From: Cinclus cinclus
Lineage: Eukaryota > Chordata > Aves > Passeriformes > Cinclidae
NCBI RefSeq assembly: GCF_963662255.1
Contig: NC_085073.1
Span: 5,015,598 to 5,079,597 of the forward strand
DNA: 64,000 bases
Direction: 5' to 3'
Position numbers and translations under genes: made by a program. Shown in pieces: positions 22,880-32,963 of the stretch; within the stretch, counting starts at the first letter, position 1, and every line of letters begins with the position of its first letter. The notes below the pieces were generated by a model that was given only the letters and a program-made list of their open reading frames with translations, was not told the origin of the DNA and did not search any database.

Positions 22880-23110
22880 GGGCAGTGGGCTTTATTGTTG
22901 TTTTGTTTTTATATATTGAAGGTTTCATAAATGGAATTAAATACTGTGAAACTTAAGGTAATTAAATGTGGAAGCAGAAGGAAAAGAATTGTAAAGCATC
23001 CTCTCCAGGAAACTAATAGGCTCCATGCCTCCTTATCTTAATGATTTTCATAATTTAGCTGAATGCAGAGATAATGGATCTGATGAACCTTTGTGGAGCT
23101 GATTTGAGAT
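22880..23110. promoter_or_regulatory. Candidate conserved non-coding element
   Basis: A repeat-free, CpG-free AT-rich block in GC-rich surroundings, with homeobox-type TAAT cores (GGTAATTAAATG, CTTAATGATTTTCATAATTT) and a GATTTGAGATTTAATGGG tract. It is a typical enhancer-like composition, but function is untested. Confidence 0.28.
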
Positions 23111-24278
23111 TTAATGGGTGTCTTGCTGGGGAGCGGGGCAGGTGCAATCAATGCGCTCGAGGAGGGAGATAAGAGCAAGGGAGGCTGGAATACAGGCAAA
23201 CGGGTTTTCCATCCACGCCGAGTGCTCCCTCCTTCCCACCTGGAATTAACCTCGGAAATCATTTCCAGGGCCACGTGGTTTCCTCTGGCTCCATGCTGCC
23301 AGCGGGTTTTGCCTTTCTGCACAACCTCTGACCCTCCCCGGGCCGAGGGAGCCGCAAAGCCGGGATCATCTGTGTTAATCTGGTCTCATTGAGGCGGGAT
23401 CAGTGAAACCACCTCGCAGATTCACTGTATTATGGAGCAGATTGAGGGACTTAGAGAGCAAATTTAATAAATATCATTTCGATATTACTTGGCGGGAAAA
23501 AAAAAAAAAAAATTCTCTGAGCGGCTGAAGCTGAAGCACCCTGTGAAGGCGCTCGGTGGGAGGTGGTGTGAGTGGAGCTGGGGCAGAGGGGATGGGGACA
23601 CGGCTGGATCCCGGCACGGCGTGCTGGGGACAGGACAGGACGTCCCTCGGGGCTGGGTCACAGCAGCACATCCCAGAGGCAGCAGGGCTGAGTGGGCTTG
23701 GGCAGGTGGGAATGGGGAGCTTTGGTTCTCTCAGGTGCAGCCCTGAGTCTCCTGCTGGCTCCCTGCTCTCCTGGCAGTGTGCAGAGGGCTCCAGCAGCTT
23801 TGGGGTGTTGGCGCTGCAGCTGAGCCTGGACCCAAACATCTTTGCCGTGCCAGGGCAGGGATGGCTGCTGGGGATGCAGAGCTGGTCCTGTTTGCAGATG
23901 GAGCCTTCTGCCCATCCCTGAGGAGAGCAGGGACCAAGCAAAGCCCTGCCAGTGGCACCTGGGGAAAAGCAGGGCAAGGAGGGAAAGCGATGGCGATGGC
24001 AAACCCCAGACTTCCTTCCAGGGCTGGCTGTGGTCAGCGAGCTTTGGGCGAGGGGATGGGCACTGCTGCCTGTCCCAGGAGGGTCCCTGGATGGGGACAG
24101 GGCAGCGTGCCCGAGGAACGGGCAGCACCCGCAGCCAACACACGGCCCGAGGGGCTGCTCCGGCTTTGTCCCCAGCAGGACCCCCTGCCTGCTGCAAAAA
24201 CACTTGGGTTAGGAGAAATGTGTGACCTCTTGCTAACCCTCTTCCCTTTTTCCCCTCTTGCTCTGCAAGATGGTAAAA

Positions 24279-24293
24279 GGGGGGGGGGGGGGG
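24279..24293. repeat. G15 homopolymer
   Basis: Fifteen consecutive G, followed within 20 bp by an A-rich tract (AAAAAAGAAAAAAAAA). Confidence 0.9.
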
Positions 24294-24954
24294 TGGAAAT
24301 ACAAAAAAGAAAAAAAAAACCATGCTGGGGCCAATCCAAGGAGGGTGAAAGCCGGGGACCATATCATTAAAATGCTAAAAATGAGCGTGCTGAAAACAGA
24401 CACAATTGGGTATTTAAAGCTCTGAATGAAAAGAGTGTGTGTTAGCCGGCTTGTGGAGAGCCGGTCTCCCAGAGCCCCTGGAAAATATGTGGTCAAGCCC
24501 ACACCATTAACTTTTTGTTTCTGGTTTGTAAAGTAGCTGTGAAATCTTGGGGGGGACAGGGACCCCACGTCCCTGCCAGGCCCAGGGATGCCCGTGCTCT
24601 GGTGGAGGGCAGCCGTGCCAGCCCCGCGGGCTGTGCTGGGCTCTGGTTTGTGCACACCAAGCCTTCTGCAGTCCTGCAGTGATTTGTATCCCAAAATGGG
24701 GTCAACCCCCCTTCATCACACAGACTCATGTGTCCACTGCATCACCAGGGACCCTTCTGCCTCTTGTGCTGGGATTTGGAGCTCCGGTCCCTCGTGCCAG
24801 AGCAGGGAGCAGTGGGGTGTGTGGCTGGGGTGGGAAGCAGGAGCTGTGACCCCGAGTGGCTGCTCCTTCAGCCCTGCCTCGGGCCAGCCACAAATTAACT
24901 CCTGGATGAATCACGGCAGTCACTTTGGGGCTGTTGTATCATTTGTTTGCAGCT

Positions 24955-25392
24955 CAGAACCATGGAATTTTTGAGGTTGGAAAAGCCCTCTCAGATCAGC
25001 GAGTCCATCCACTCCCCAGCACTGCCAAGGCCAGCGCTGACCGTGTCCCCAAGTGCCACATCCCCTGGCTTTTAAATCCTTCCAGGGATGGGGAGTCCAG
25101 CACTACCCTGGGCAGCTGTGGTCAACCACCCTTTCGATGAAGCAACCTAAACCTCCCCTGGCCCAACTCGAGGCTGTTTTCTCTTGTCCTGTTGTCCCCT
25201 GGGAGCAGAGCCTGACACCCCTGGCTGTCCCCTTCTGTCAGGGAGTTGTGCAGAGCCACAAGGGTCCCCCTGAGCCTCTTTTTCTCCTCCTGATCCCCTT
25301 CCCCAGCTCCCTCAGCCCCTCCTGGGGCTCCAGCCCCTTCCCCAGCTCCTTTCCTTTCTCTGGACACACTGCAGCATCTTCATGTCCTTAAT
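24955..25392 (-). mobile_element. CR1 fragment, about 440 bp, divergent subfamily
   Basis: CCATGGAATTTTTGAGGTTGGAAAAGCCCTCTCAGATCA is the tail variant with 'GGTTGGAAAAGACCTC', which differs from the commoner 'GGAAGGGACC' tails elsewhere in this window and suggests another CR1 subfamily. It continues through 'CCAGGGATGGGGAGTCCA', 'TTTTCTCTTGTCCTGTTGTC' and 'CTGCAGCATCTTCATGTCCTT'. It is the longest CR1 piece here. Confidence 0.88.
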
Positions 25393-25844
25393 CCTGGACT
25401 TTTTAAACCTGCGCATCTTGGGTTGCTGGCAGCCACCAGCTCAGGTGTGAGGTCCTCTAATATTTTATAGTGCCTTTTTACGTGGAAATGTGGATCTTTG
25501 CAGCACCACCCCAGCACTTTTCCAGGGTCCCAGCTCAGCCCTGGGCTGGAGGTGGTGGCCTGTGTTCCCTGTGGGTTTTTTCTGTGCAGGGCCGTGGGTT
25601 TCCCTCTTGAGCACACGCAGAGAGATCCGCAGCGGTGCAAAATGCCCTAAAATGTCTCCCAGGGCAAGAATTAACTGCCAGGCTGGGCTGGGCTCCAGCA
25701 GGCAGGAACAGATGAATCAGACTCTCAATGGTAAAATCGAACCCCTCAAAGTATAAAAAACAACCCAGTTCCAGCGGGCCCCTCCCTGCCGACCCCAGAG
25801 CCCCAGCCAAGCAGGAACGAGAAGGGATTTCAAACCAAACTGGA

Positions 25845-26812
25845 ATTTTTTTTTTTTTTTTTTTTTTGGGGTGGAGGGGGGGGCCCCCACCATATCTCTT
25901 GGCTGCCAGCCTCTCTGAAGGGAAATTTCACCCCGCCTCCCGCGGTCTCGGATGTCAGGTTGGCAAGAAAAATCCCATCTGTTTTCAATCTGGATCCTCA
26001 CTTCCATCCACCCAGCTCTCTCCTCCCCGCTCTCCCCCGCTCCCAGCCCCCAGAGCTGGCGTGTGCGCCAGGCAGGCCTCGGCGACGCTTTTTTATTATT
26101 TTTTTCTTCTTTTTTTTTTTTTTTCCCTCCTCGTTTTTATTTTTTCTTCTAAAAATGTCTGTGGCCTCTTTTGCCCCCCTCAACCCCCCCCCTTCTCGCA
26201 GGCACATGCTTCCAGCACAGCCCTCTCCGCACCGGGGCCTGCCAAGAACCTCTCTGTGCTCAGCCCCGCTCCGAGAATTCCCAAATGACCCAGGATTTTC
26301 AACCCAGAGCTTTCAAAAAAAAAAAAAAAAAAAAAACATAGAAAAATATGTCTCTGTGTGGAAAAGGAAAAAAAAAAAAACCAAAACAAAATTGAGAGGG
26401 GAGCAGAGGGAAGAAGGAATTTTGTTGTTGTGATTTTTCATTTTTTCTAGTTGGTTCCAACTTTTTGGTATGATTAAAAGAGCAAGTACAGCGTGTTTTG
26501 TTCCTGCCTGGAGATAACAGAGCTGCTCTGAAATCCCATCTAGAGTCAATGCAAAGGCGTATACGTCGCAATCGTGATATCCTAATCTCCCTCTGAAGAA
26601 ACCCTTTTGTTGCACACCCCCTCTTGCCGCTCCCTTTGCTGTCCTCTCACGCTGCATTTATATCTTATTTCAACTCTAAAGTCCTTAGGCTAGGAATTAC
26701 CTTCTCCCTTTACAGATGGCTGCAAGAGCTCAGCATGGCTGTGCAGCTCCATGAAAAATAAATGAAGAAGGTTGTGGCTTTTGTTGGTGGTTTTAGTTCC
26801 TTTTTTTTCCTT

Positions 26813-26845
<33 letters not shown>

Positions 26846-26855
26846 CGTGTGCGTT
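25845..26855. repeat. Cluster of long homopolymer tracts
   Basis: Within 1 kb lie T18 or so (25848), T-rich 26090-26145, A20 or so (26316), A12 (26369) and T-rich 26800-26835 running into (GT)n. Some may be old retroposon tails, but no body sequence is recognisable. Confidence 0.75.
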
Positions 26856-27080
26856 TTTAGCGGTGAGAGTTTATCTCATCGCAGATGAGCAGTGCCGGGT
26901 TCTGTATGGCCAAAAGTATTGCCATGAGTCTCAATGCAAGGGTTATCCAAGCACCCTCTGCCGTGCCTCAGTTTCCCCTTTGGGCAGGAGGCTGCCCTGG
27001 GTGAGCGGGGCACAGCGAGGGGGATTCTCCTCTACTTCTGGGGAGCGTGGTGGAACGGGGGGGTTCTGAGAGGATCCAAA

Positions 27081-27386
27081 GGGTCCGGGATGGGGGAAAA
27101 CAGCCCCCAAAGGGTCCGGGATGGGGGAAAACAGCCCCCAAAGGGTCCGGGATGGGGGAACACAACCCCCAAAGGGTCCGGGATGGGGGAACACAACCCC
27201 CAAAGGGTCCGGGATGGGGGAACACAACCCCCAAAGGGTCCGGGATGGGGGAAAACAGCCCCCAAAGGGTCCGGGATGGGGGAACACAACCCCCAAAGGG
27301 TCCGGGATGGGGGGACAGCCCCCAAAGGGTCCGGGATGGGGGAAAACAGCCCCCAAAGGGTCCGGGATGGGGGGACATCCCCCAGA
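27081..27386 (+). repeat. 31-bp minisatellite, 10 copies, hairpin-forming
   Basis: Units start GGGTCCGGGATGGGGG and end CAGCCCCCAAA (or CACAACCCCCAAA). Each unit carries the inverted pair TGGGGG...CCCCCA around an AAAACAG loop. One unit is 2 bp shorter and the last is diverged. It is unrelated to the other 31-bp array at 16.8 kb. It abuts the second CpG island. Confidence 0.95.
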
Positions 27387-27399
27387 GTGTCTGACGGAC

Positions 27400-27830
27400 C
27401 CCCAGGGGCAGGCTCGCAGGGACCAGGCTGCGGTGAGCCCGGGGCCGAGCCCCCGGCGCTGCTGTCAGGGTCCCCCCGGCCGGGCCCCGCTGCCCCCGGA
27501 GCCGCCCCCGGCCCCGCCCCGGGCCCGCCCCTGCCCGGCCGGGCCGCCGTGGGCTCCGCCGAGGGGTCGCGGGGTCCCTCCCTCCGCCGAGGGGTCGCGG
27601 GGTCCCCGGGCCGCCCTCGCCGCGGAGCCGCCGCACCCCACCGGCGCCGGGACGAGTCCGACACGGTCGGTTTGATTTAAAACTTGAATTATTTAGCGCG
27701 TTTGTACCAAGGGAGAGCCGTTTCCCCATGGCGCACACGCGCGGGGGGCGGGCGGGGGTCTCGGGGGTCCGGAGGGGCCCCTCGGGCTGGAACCGGACCC
27801 GGTGCGGTGCGGGAGGTGGCCAGCGGGGCT
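27400..27830. promoter_or_regulatory. Second CpG island
   Basis: GC-rich, CpG-dense sequence with several Sp1-type boxes (CCCCGCCCCGGG, CCCGCCCCTGCCC) lies between two minisatellites. A 60-bp AT-rich, non-repetitive insert at 27668-27725 interrupts it. The block could be a promoter (either direction) or an orphan intragenic island. No convincing coding exon was found in it. Confidence 0.6.
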
Positions 27831-28650
27831 AGCGGGGATCGCAGTGGGGCTAGCGGGGATGGAGCGGGGCTAGCAGGGATGGAGCGGGGCTAGCGGGGAT
27901 GGAGCGGGGCTAGCAGGGATGGAGCGGGGCTAGCGGGCATGGAGCGGGGCTAGCAGGGATGCAGCGGGGCTAGCGGGCATGGAGCGGGGCTAGCAGGGAT
28001 GGAGCGGGGCTATCAGGGATGGAGCGGGGCTAGCAGGGATGGAACGGGGCTAGCGGGGATGGAGCGGGGCTAGCGGGGATGGAACGGGGCTATCAGGGAT
28101 GGAGCGGGGCTAGCAGGGATGGAACGGGGCTAGCAGGGATGGAACGGGGCTAGCGGGCATGGAGCGGGGCTAGCGGGGATGGAACGGGGCTAGCAGGGAT
28201 GGAGCGGGGCTAGCAGGGATGGAACGGGGCTAGCAGGGATGGAACGGGGCTAGCAGGGATGGAGCGGGGCTAGCGGGGATGGAGCGGGGCTAGCGGGGAT
28301 GGAACGGGGCTAGCAGGGATGGAGCGGGGCTAGCGGGGATGGAGCGGGGCTAGCAGGGATGGAACGGGGCTAGCGGGGATGGAGCGGGGCTAGCGGGGAT
28401 GGAACGGGGCTAGCGGGGATGGAACGGGGCTAGCAGGGATGGAACGGGGCTAGCGGGGATGGAGCGGGGCTAGCGGGCATGGAGCGGGGCTAGCGGGGAT
28501 GGAGCGAGGCTAGCGGGGATGGAGCGGGGCTATCAGGGATGGAGCGGGGCTAGCGGGGATGGAGCGGGGCTATCAGGGATGGAGCGGGGCTAGCGGGGAT
28601 GGAGCGGGGCTAGCGGGGATGGAGCGGGGCTAGCGGGGATGGAGCGGGGG
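27825..28650 (+). repeat. 20-bp minisatellite, about 41 copies
   Basis: Tandem unit GGAGCGGGGCTAGCGGGGAT with almost no length variation over 826 bp. Recurrent variants are GGAACGGGG, AGCAGGGAT, AGCGGGCAT and TATCAGGGAT. Nearly every unit carries the GCTAGC palindrome and at least one CpG. The + strand has regularly spaced GGGG runs and so could form G-quadruplexes. Confidence 0.97.
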
Positions 28651-28654
28651 CCGC

Positions 28655-28770
28655 GGAGCGGCGCTGGGCAGGGAATTCCCTTCCCTCTCCCTCTCCCTTT
28701 CCCTCTCCCCGTCCCTCTCCCCCTCCCTTCGCTCTGCCCATCCCTCTCCCATTTCCTCTCCCCCTTTCCC
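28655..28770. repeat. CCCTCT-type pyrimidine tract
   Basis: A C/T-rich simple sequence (TCCCTCTCCC-type units) directly after the 20-bp array. Confidence 0.8.
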
Positions 28771-30065
28771 CAGCCGGGGGCTCACAGGAGCGTTTTGCTG
28801 CGAAACACGAAAATGTGAGCGCCAGGTCCAGCATCCCCCTGTGCTGGGGCGCTCGCCTGCCGTACGGAGGAGCAGCTCTGCAGCTCGCCCTCTCCCCCGG
28901 ATTGCCCCCATGTTTCCTTTCCTTTCTGGAGATCCCTTTTCTTTTCAATGCCCCCGGGGCAGCTCGGGCTGCAGGAAGGAGTGCTCGATGCTCTCAGCGC
29001 GGGGCTGCAGCCTTTGAGTAAGGGACAGAATTTATCCGCTGTAAACATTGCACAACTTCTGTGCTCCGTTCCCAGGACTAAATAGAACTCATTTTCTCGG
29101 CTTTACATGACTTGTTTGCAGTGCTATTAGGCTACTGCTCAAGCTCAAGATGCAGATTTGTCTAAAATGTGTAATTTTAGAAATGTAATAGTTTGGGGGG
29201 GGAAGCTCTATTTAGCTGCGGGAGCTGTGTAGCTGGAACTTTCTTGAGAAATTACCACATTTTATCCCTTTATTATTCTTTTCTTACTCCAGCAGAAGCA
29301 AAGAACTTTTTTGTTGCAGGTAACTCAGGTAACTTTTATGTCAAGGCTGTGACTTGAATTCGCAGCAGTTGGTCTGACTGGAGGCAGTTATAGCAACAGT
29401 TGAAATTAAATTTAAATTTATATTGTTTGTTGTTGGAGAAGTCTCCTGCAGCTAAGAAAAGAAGTGTAAAGACTAAGCTGATCATTGCTATATATTAAAG
29501 TGGTTTCTAACATTAACATCATGGTTCTTCTCCCAAAAAAAAAAAAAAAAAAAGGAAAGAGAGAGAGAGAATTCTCAAGCCTGTATAGCTCTAGCTTTCT
29601 ATAGTTGTGTCTTGTTATCCTTTAATTTCCCTTTTCCTGAAAGCATCACTTAGCAGAGGAAAACTCACAAATTCAAGTGCACTGGGATTGCCACACATGT
29701 ACAGAGGAACATCTGCTGGGAAGAAACTTCCTGAGAATAACAAACCACCTGCATGGAGAGGCTTTTCTCCTCTGGAACCATCTCAGTGTTTGTTGGTGTC
29801 GGGCTGCAGCCCACGGGATTTACTCCTGGCTCCACAGGGCCCTGCCAGCCCAGGGATTTTTGGGACTGAAGCTGTTGACTGGGGTTTATTTAGGGTTTTT
29901 GCTCCGCCAAAAAGGAAGACGTGAAAAATCTGCGTCTGAGTGAATCAGGCTGTTTTAGTGAATCAGGCTGTTTTAGCAGCTTCCTCATGATTTGCGTGTT
30001 CTCGAACGCAAGGAGCGCCTGGGGGAGGTGGTGCCTTTCAGCGTTTCATCCCTCGCAGAGTTTGG
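28771..30065. other. Unique sequence downstream of the 20-bp array
   Basis: 28790-29030 is still CpG-containing. 29040-29510 is AT-rich and repeat-free. An 18-bp duplication (AGTGAATCAGGCTGTTTT twice) lies at 29938-29973. An A19 plus GAGAGAGAGA tract lies at 29535-29570. Confidence 0.4.
29040..29510. promoter_or_regulatory. Candidate conserved non-coding element
   Basis: About 470 bp of AT-rich, CpG-poor sequence containing GTAAACATTGCACAA (FOX- and C/EBP-like), GTGTAATTTTAG and a palindromic AAATTTAAATTTA stretch. It contrasts strongly with the GC-rich 20-bp array nearby. Confidence 0.28.
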
Positions 30066-30548
30066 GGATGGCGAGTGGCACCAGGCTCGGTGGCACCAGC
30101 TCAGTGGCACCAGGCTCGGTGGGACCAGCTCGGTGACACCAGCTCAGTGAGACCAGCTTGGTGGGACCAGCTCAGTGGGACTGGGGTCGGTAGCACCAGG
30201 CTCGGTGGGACCAACTCGGTGGGACCAGCTCGGTGACACCAGCTCAGTGGGACCGGGCTCAGTGGGACCAGCTCAGTGGGACTGGGGTCGGTAGCACCAG
30301 GCTCGGGGGGACCAACTCGGTGGGACCAGCTCGGTGGCACCAGATCAGTGAGACCAGCTTGGTGGGACCAGCTCAGTGGGACTGGGGTCGGTGAGACCAG
30401 CTTGGTGGGACCAGCTCGGTGACACCAGCTTGGTGGGACCAGCTCGGTGGGACCAGCTCGGTGACACCAGCTCGGTGGGACCAGCTCAGTGGGACTGGGC
30501 TCGGTGGCACCAGGCTCGGTGGGACCGGGCTCGGTGGGACCGGGCTCG
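30066..30548 (+). repeat. 15-bp minisatellite, about 32 copies
   Basis: Units of the form CGGTGGGACCAGCT, with variants GGTGACACCAGCTC, GGTGGCACCAGGCTC and the recurring block GTGGGACTGGGGTCGGTAGC. The period is 15 bp, giving a fully open minus frame (Pro/Ser/Trp-rich) that I regard as spurious. A larger block recurs at 30172-30220 and 30282-30330, showing higher-order duplication. Confidence 0.93.
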
Positions 30549-32894
30549 CGAGGGCCCTGCCCGGGAATGTGTCTGTGTCGATCCCTAGACATCATCTCCC
30601 GGAGAATTCCTCCAAACAAACCTTCCTGCCAAGTCCCTGGAGCCGAGGGACTGAGGCAGTGTCGGGGCTCCTGCTCTGCTCTCCTGCTGCTCTGCAGCCA
30701 GAGCGGGGATTTATCAAAGGCATTGAAACCAGAGAAGGCCCAATTATACTTTTGACTTGGAAGAGATACACATCGGGTTTTTTGGGAGGTGGAGGTTGCA
30801 AAATAAACCGGCTGAAGGTTCAGTGTGCAGACAGAGAGTGAATTTAGTGTTAAGTACTAAATTCCTGCGAAGGTGACAGTTGCAGCAGATACATGAGGAA
30901 ATCCCTCATTACCCTGAAAAGCTGGAAAAGCAGGATATGGTGTTTTATTATGTTTCTTAACCTTGATCACAGCGAGTTTCAAACACCTTCTTTACCCTGG
31001 CTGTTGAGTTTGCCCTGTGGGTACAGATTCTTGTAAGGCAAAGCTATTTCACTAGATTCAATCTCTAAGGAGCGTGCCAGAAAAACAGCCTTTGGGGGAA
31101 TGGCAATCTGCTGGCTTCCTTGTCTGCACAACGGGAATAGCAACACGCAGCTCCTCGCCGGGAAGAGCTTTAGGGTCCACCGGTGAAAAAGAGCTGAAGT
31201 GCCGTGGCTGAATGATTCAGCCAAAAGGAGGAGACAGCAGAGAGGCGAGGCTCGCCCAGCTCCCCGGCAGGTCGGCGGCGATGCCAGGAATAGATCCAGA
31301 GTCTCTGGTTGCTGTCCCTGTCCCCGTCCCTGTCTGCGGTGTGTGGGCACAGGCCAACAGGAGCAGCAGCGCCGGGGGCACCCGGCTACGTGCAGAGGAG
31401 AAAGGAGAAAGGGGAGCTTGCACAATCCCATCCTCGGTGCTTTTCTGGGGGCTGCCCTGCAGCTCCAGGTGTAGGAGTGACAAGCTGTGTGGCAGCGTTC
31501 AGCCAAGAGCTGGAGTGAAGCCACTGATCCTCGTTTCGTGCTGCCTTCTGTGCAGCCCTGGTGTAGTAACAGCTTTGTAAAAGCTGCTCACCTGGGCTGG
31601 ATTGGAACCACTCACCTGGAGATGAAAGGCACTGCATCCCATTACCAGTCCCCCCAAGCCATCCTCTGCCCCCTGTTTGAGGAGATTTTAAACCCTGGGT
31701 ATATTTTGTTCCCATGCAAGGCTTTGCTGTCGGAGTAGGCAGAGTTTGCAGCACATCTCATGGCACCAGGGAAATGCAATCTTGTTACATTTGAATTTAT
31801 TTCATGCTGCGTTTGCGGGCGTGAAGAATGAACTGGTAAAATTAGGGACTGTGGAAGGTGTGAGACGCCATGTTTGTTCAAATGCTGACGGTGGGAAAAC
31901 ATCTGTTGGAAGCTCTCTTTGAAGGAGTAGCTGCCCTTCCAGAACTCTTCTGTAGGAGTAATAACTGTTGTGGTAGGCGAAACTTCCTGAATCAGGAGGC
32001 AGCTGGGAGCTGTGGACGTGCACGGGCTGAGGCAGGGATGGAGATCTGAGGTCTATCAAGCACAACTCTACAAGACCTTGATTTTTCTTGTCTGTTTTAT
32101 GCCACTTCTGAAGTGATTTCTGCCTTAATTTTGCACTTGGGTGAGTTTGGATTCTTAAAGAGGCTGTTCTTCCATTCCTTGCTATTTACAGGTAACTTTT
32201 ATGGGGTGGTAAGGTTAAGGGTGTATTTCCATTTCTCCATGTACTGATTAGTGCTCTCGTTAGCACTCAGTGCATTGCACTTAAAAATTCTGTCTTGAAT
32301 CTGTGTGGAGGTAGATTTTGTTTTTGTGATGAAGCCACAGAGTGCTCAGTTTCAGCACCAGCTCTCAAATCACAGGATGACTTACCTGCTAATTTTGACT
32401 TGCCATCTATTTCTGAGCGGGCAGGAAGCAGCTGAGGGAATTGAGGCAAGGCCCCTGGTTATGGTAATCCTTAAGTAGCTCATTTGGGTGTAATGCCTTT
32501 TTTTACAGTTGCTTCCCTATTACAAACGGATTTTCTGATAATGGCACCTGTGCCATTGAGATGGGATCATTATTATAATAGCAGCAAGTATTGTTAGGGA
32601 ATTTATGTAGGATCGTTACAGCAGTAGAAGCAATTCCATAAATAAAACGATGCTGGTAGAAGCAGCACTAAACCTGGGTTTAGAGGGAAAATGACAGTTC
32701 GAATTTGCCCCGGATTTGTGGGTAGGGCCGTGCCTGGAGGAGGTGGGGGCGCGGGTGGCAGGGGCTGTCCCTGCGGCGCAGGGATGCGTGGAGGAGCGAG
32801 GAGGAGGGATGCTCACCGTGCGTACAAACCAGGGAGCCGCAGAGCTTTCAGAAACCAGCCGGGGAAGATTGTTACAACTAATTAGTTGTAGAAA

Positions 32895-32963
32895 CGGGCT
32901 GTTGTTCCTACCCTGGCTGTTGTTCCTACCCTGGCTGTTGTTCCTACCCTGGCTGTTGTTCCC
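32895..32963 (+). repeat. 18-bp tandem repeat, 4 copies
   Basis: GGCTGTTGTTCCTACCCT is repeated three times plus a partial copy. Confidence 0.95.

Larger units (their letters stand above)
22031..24954. other. Non-coding sequence
   Basis: An AT-rich block at 22880-23110 (listed separately), A15 near 23499 and the G15 run. No exon was recognised. Confidence 0.4.

Noticed and set aside
32685..32715. tRNA-like AGTTCGAATTTG
   Set aside because: No matching acceptor stem, anticodon arm or A-box could be found around it.
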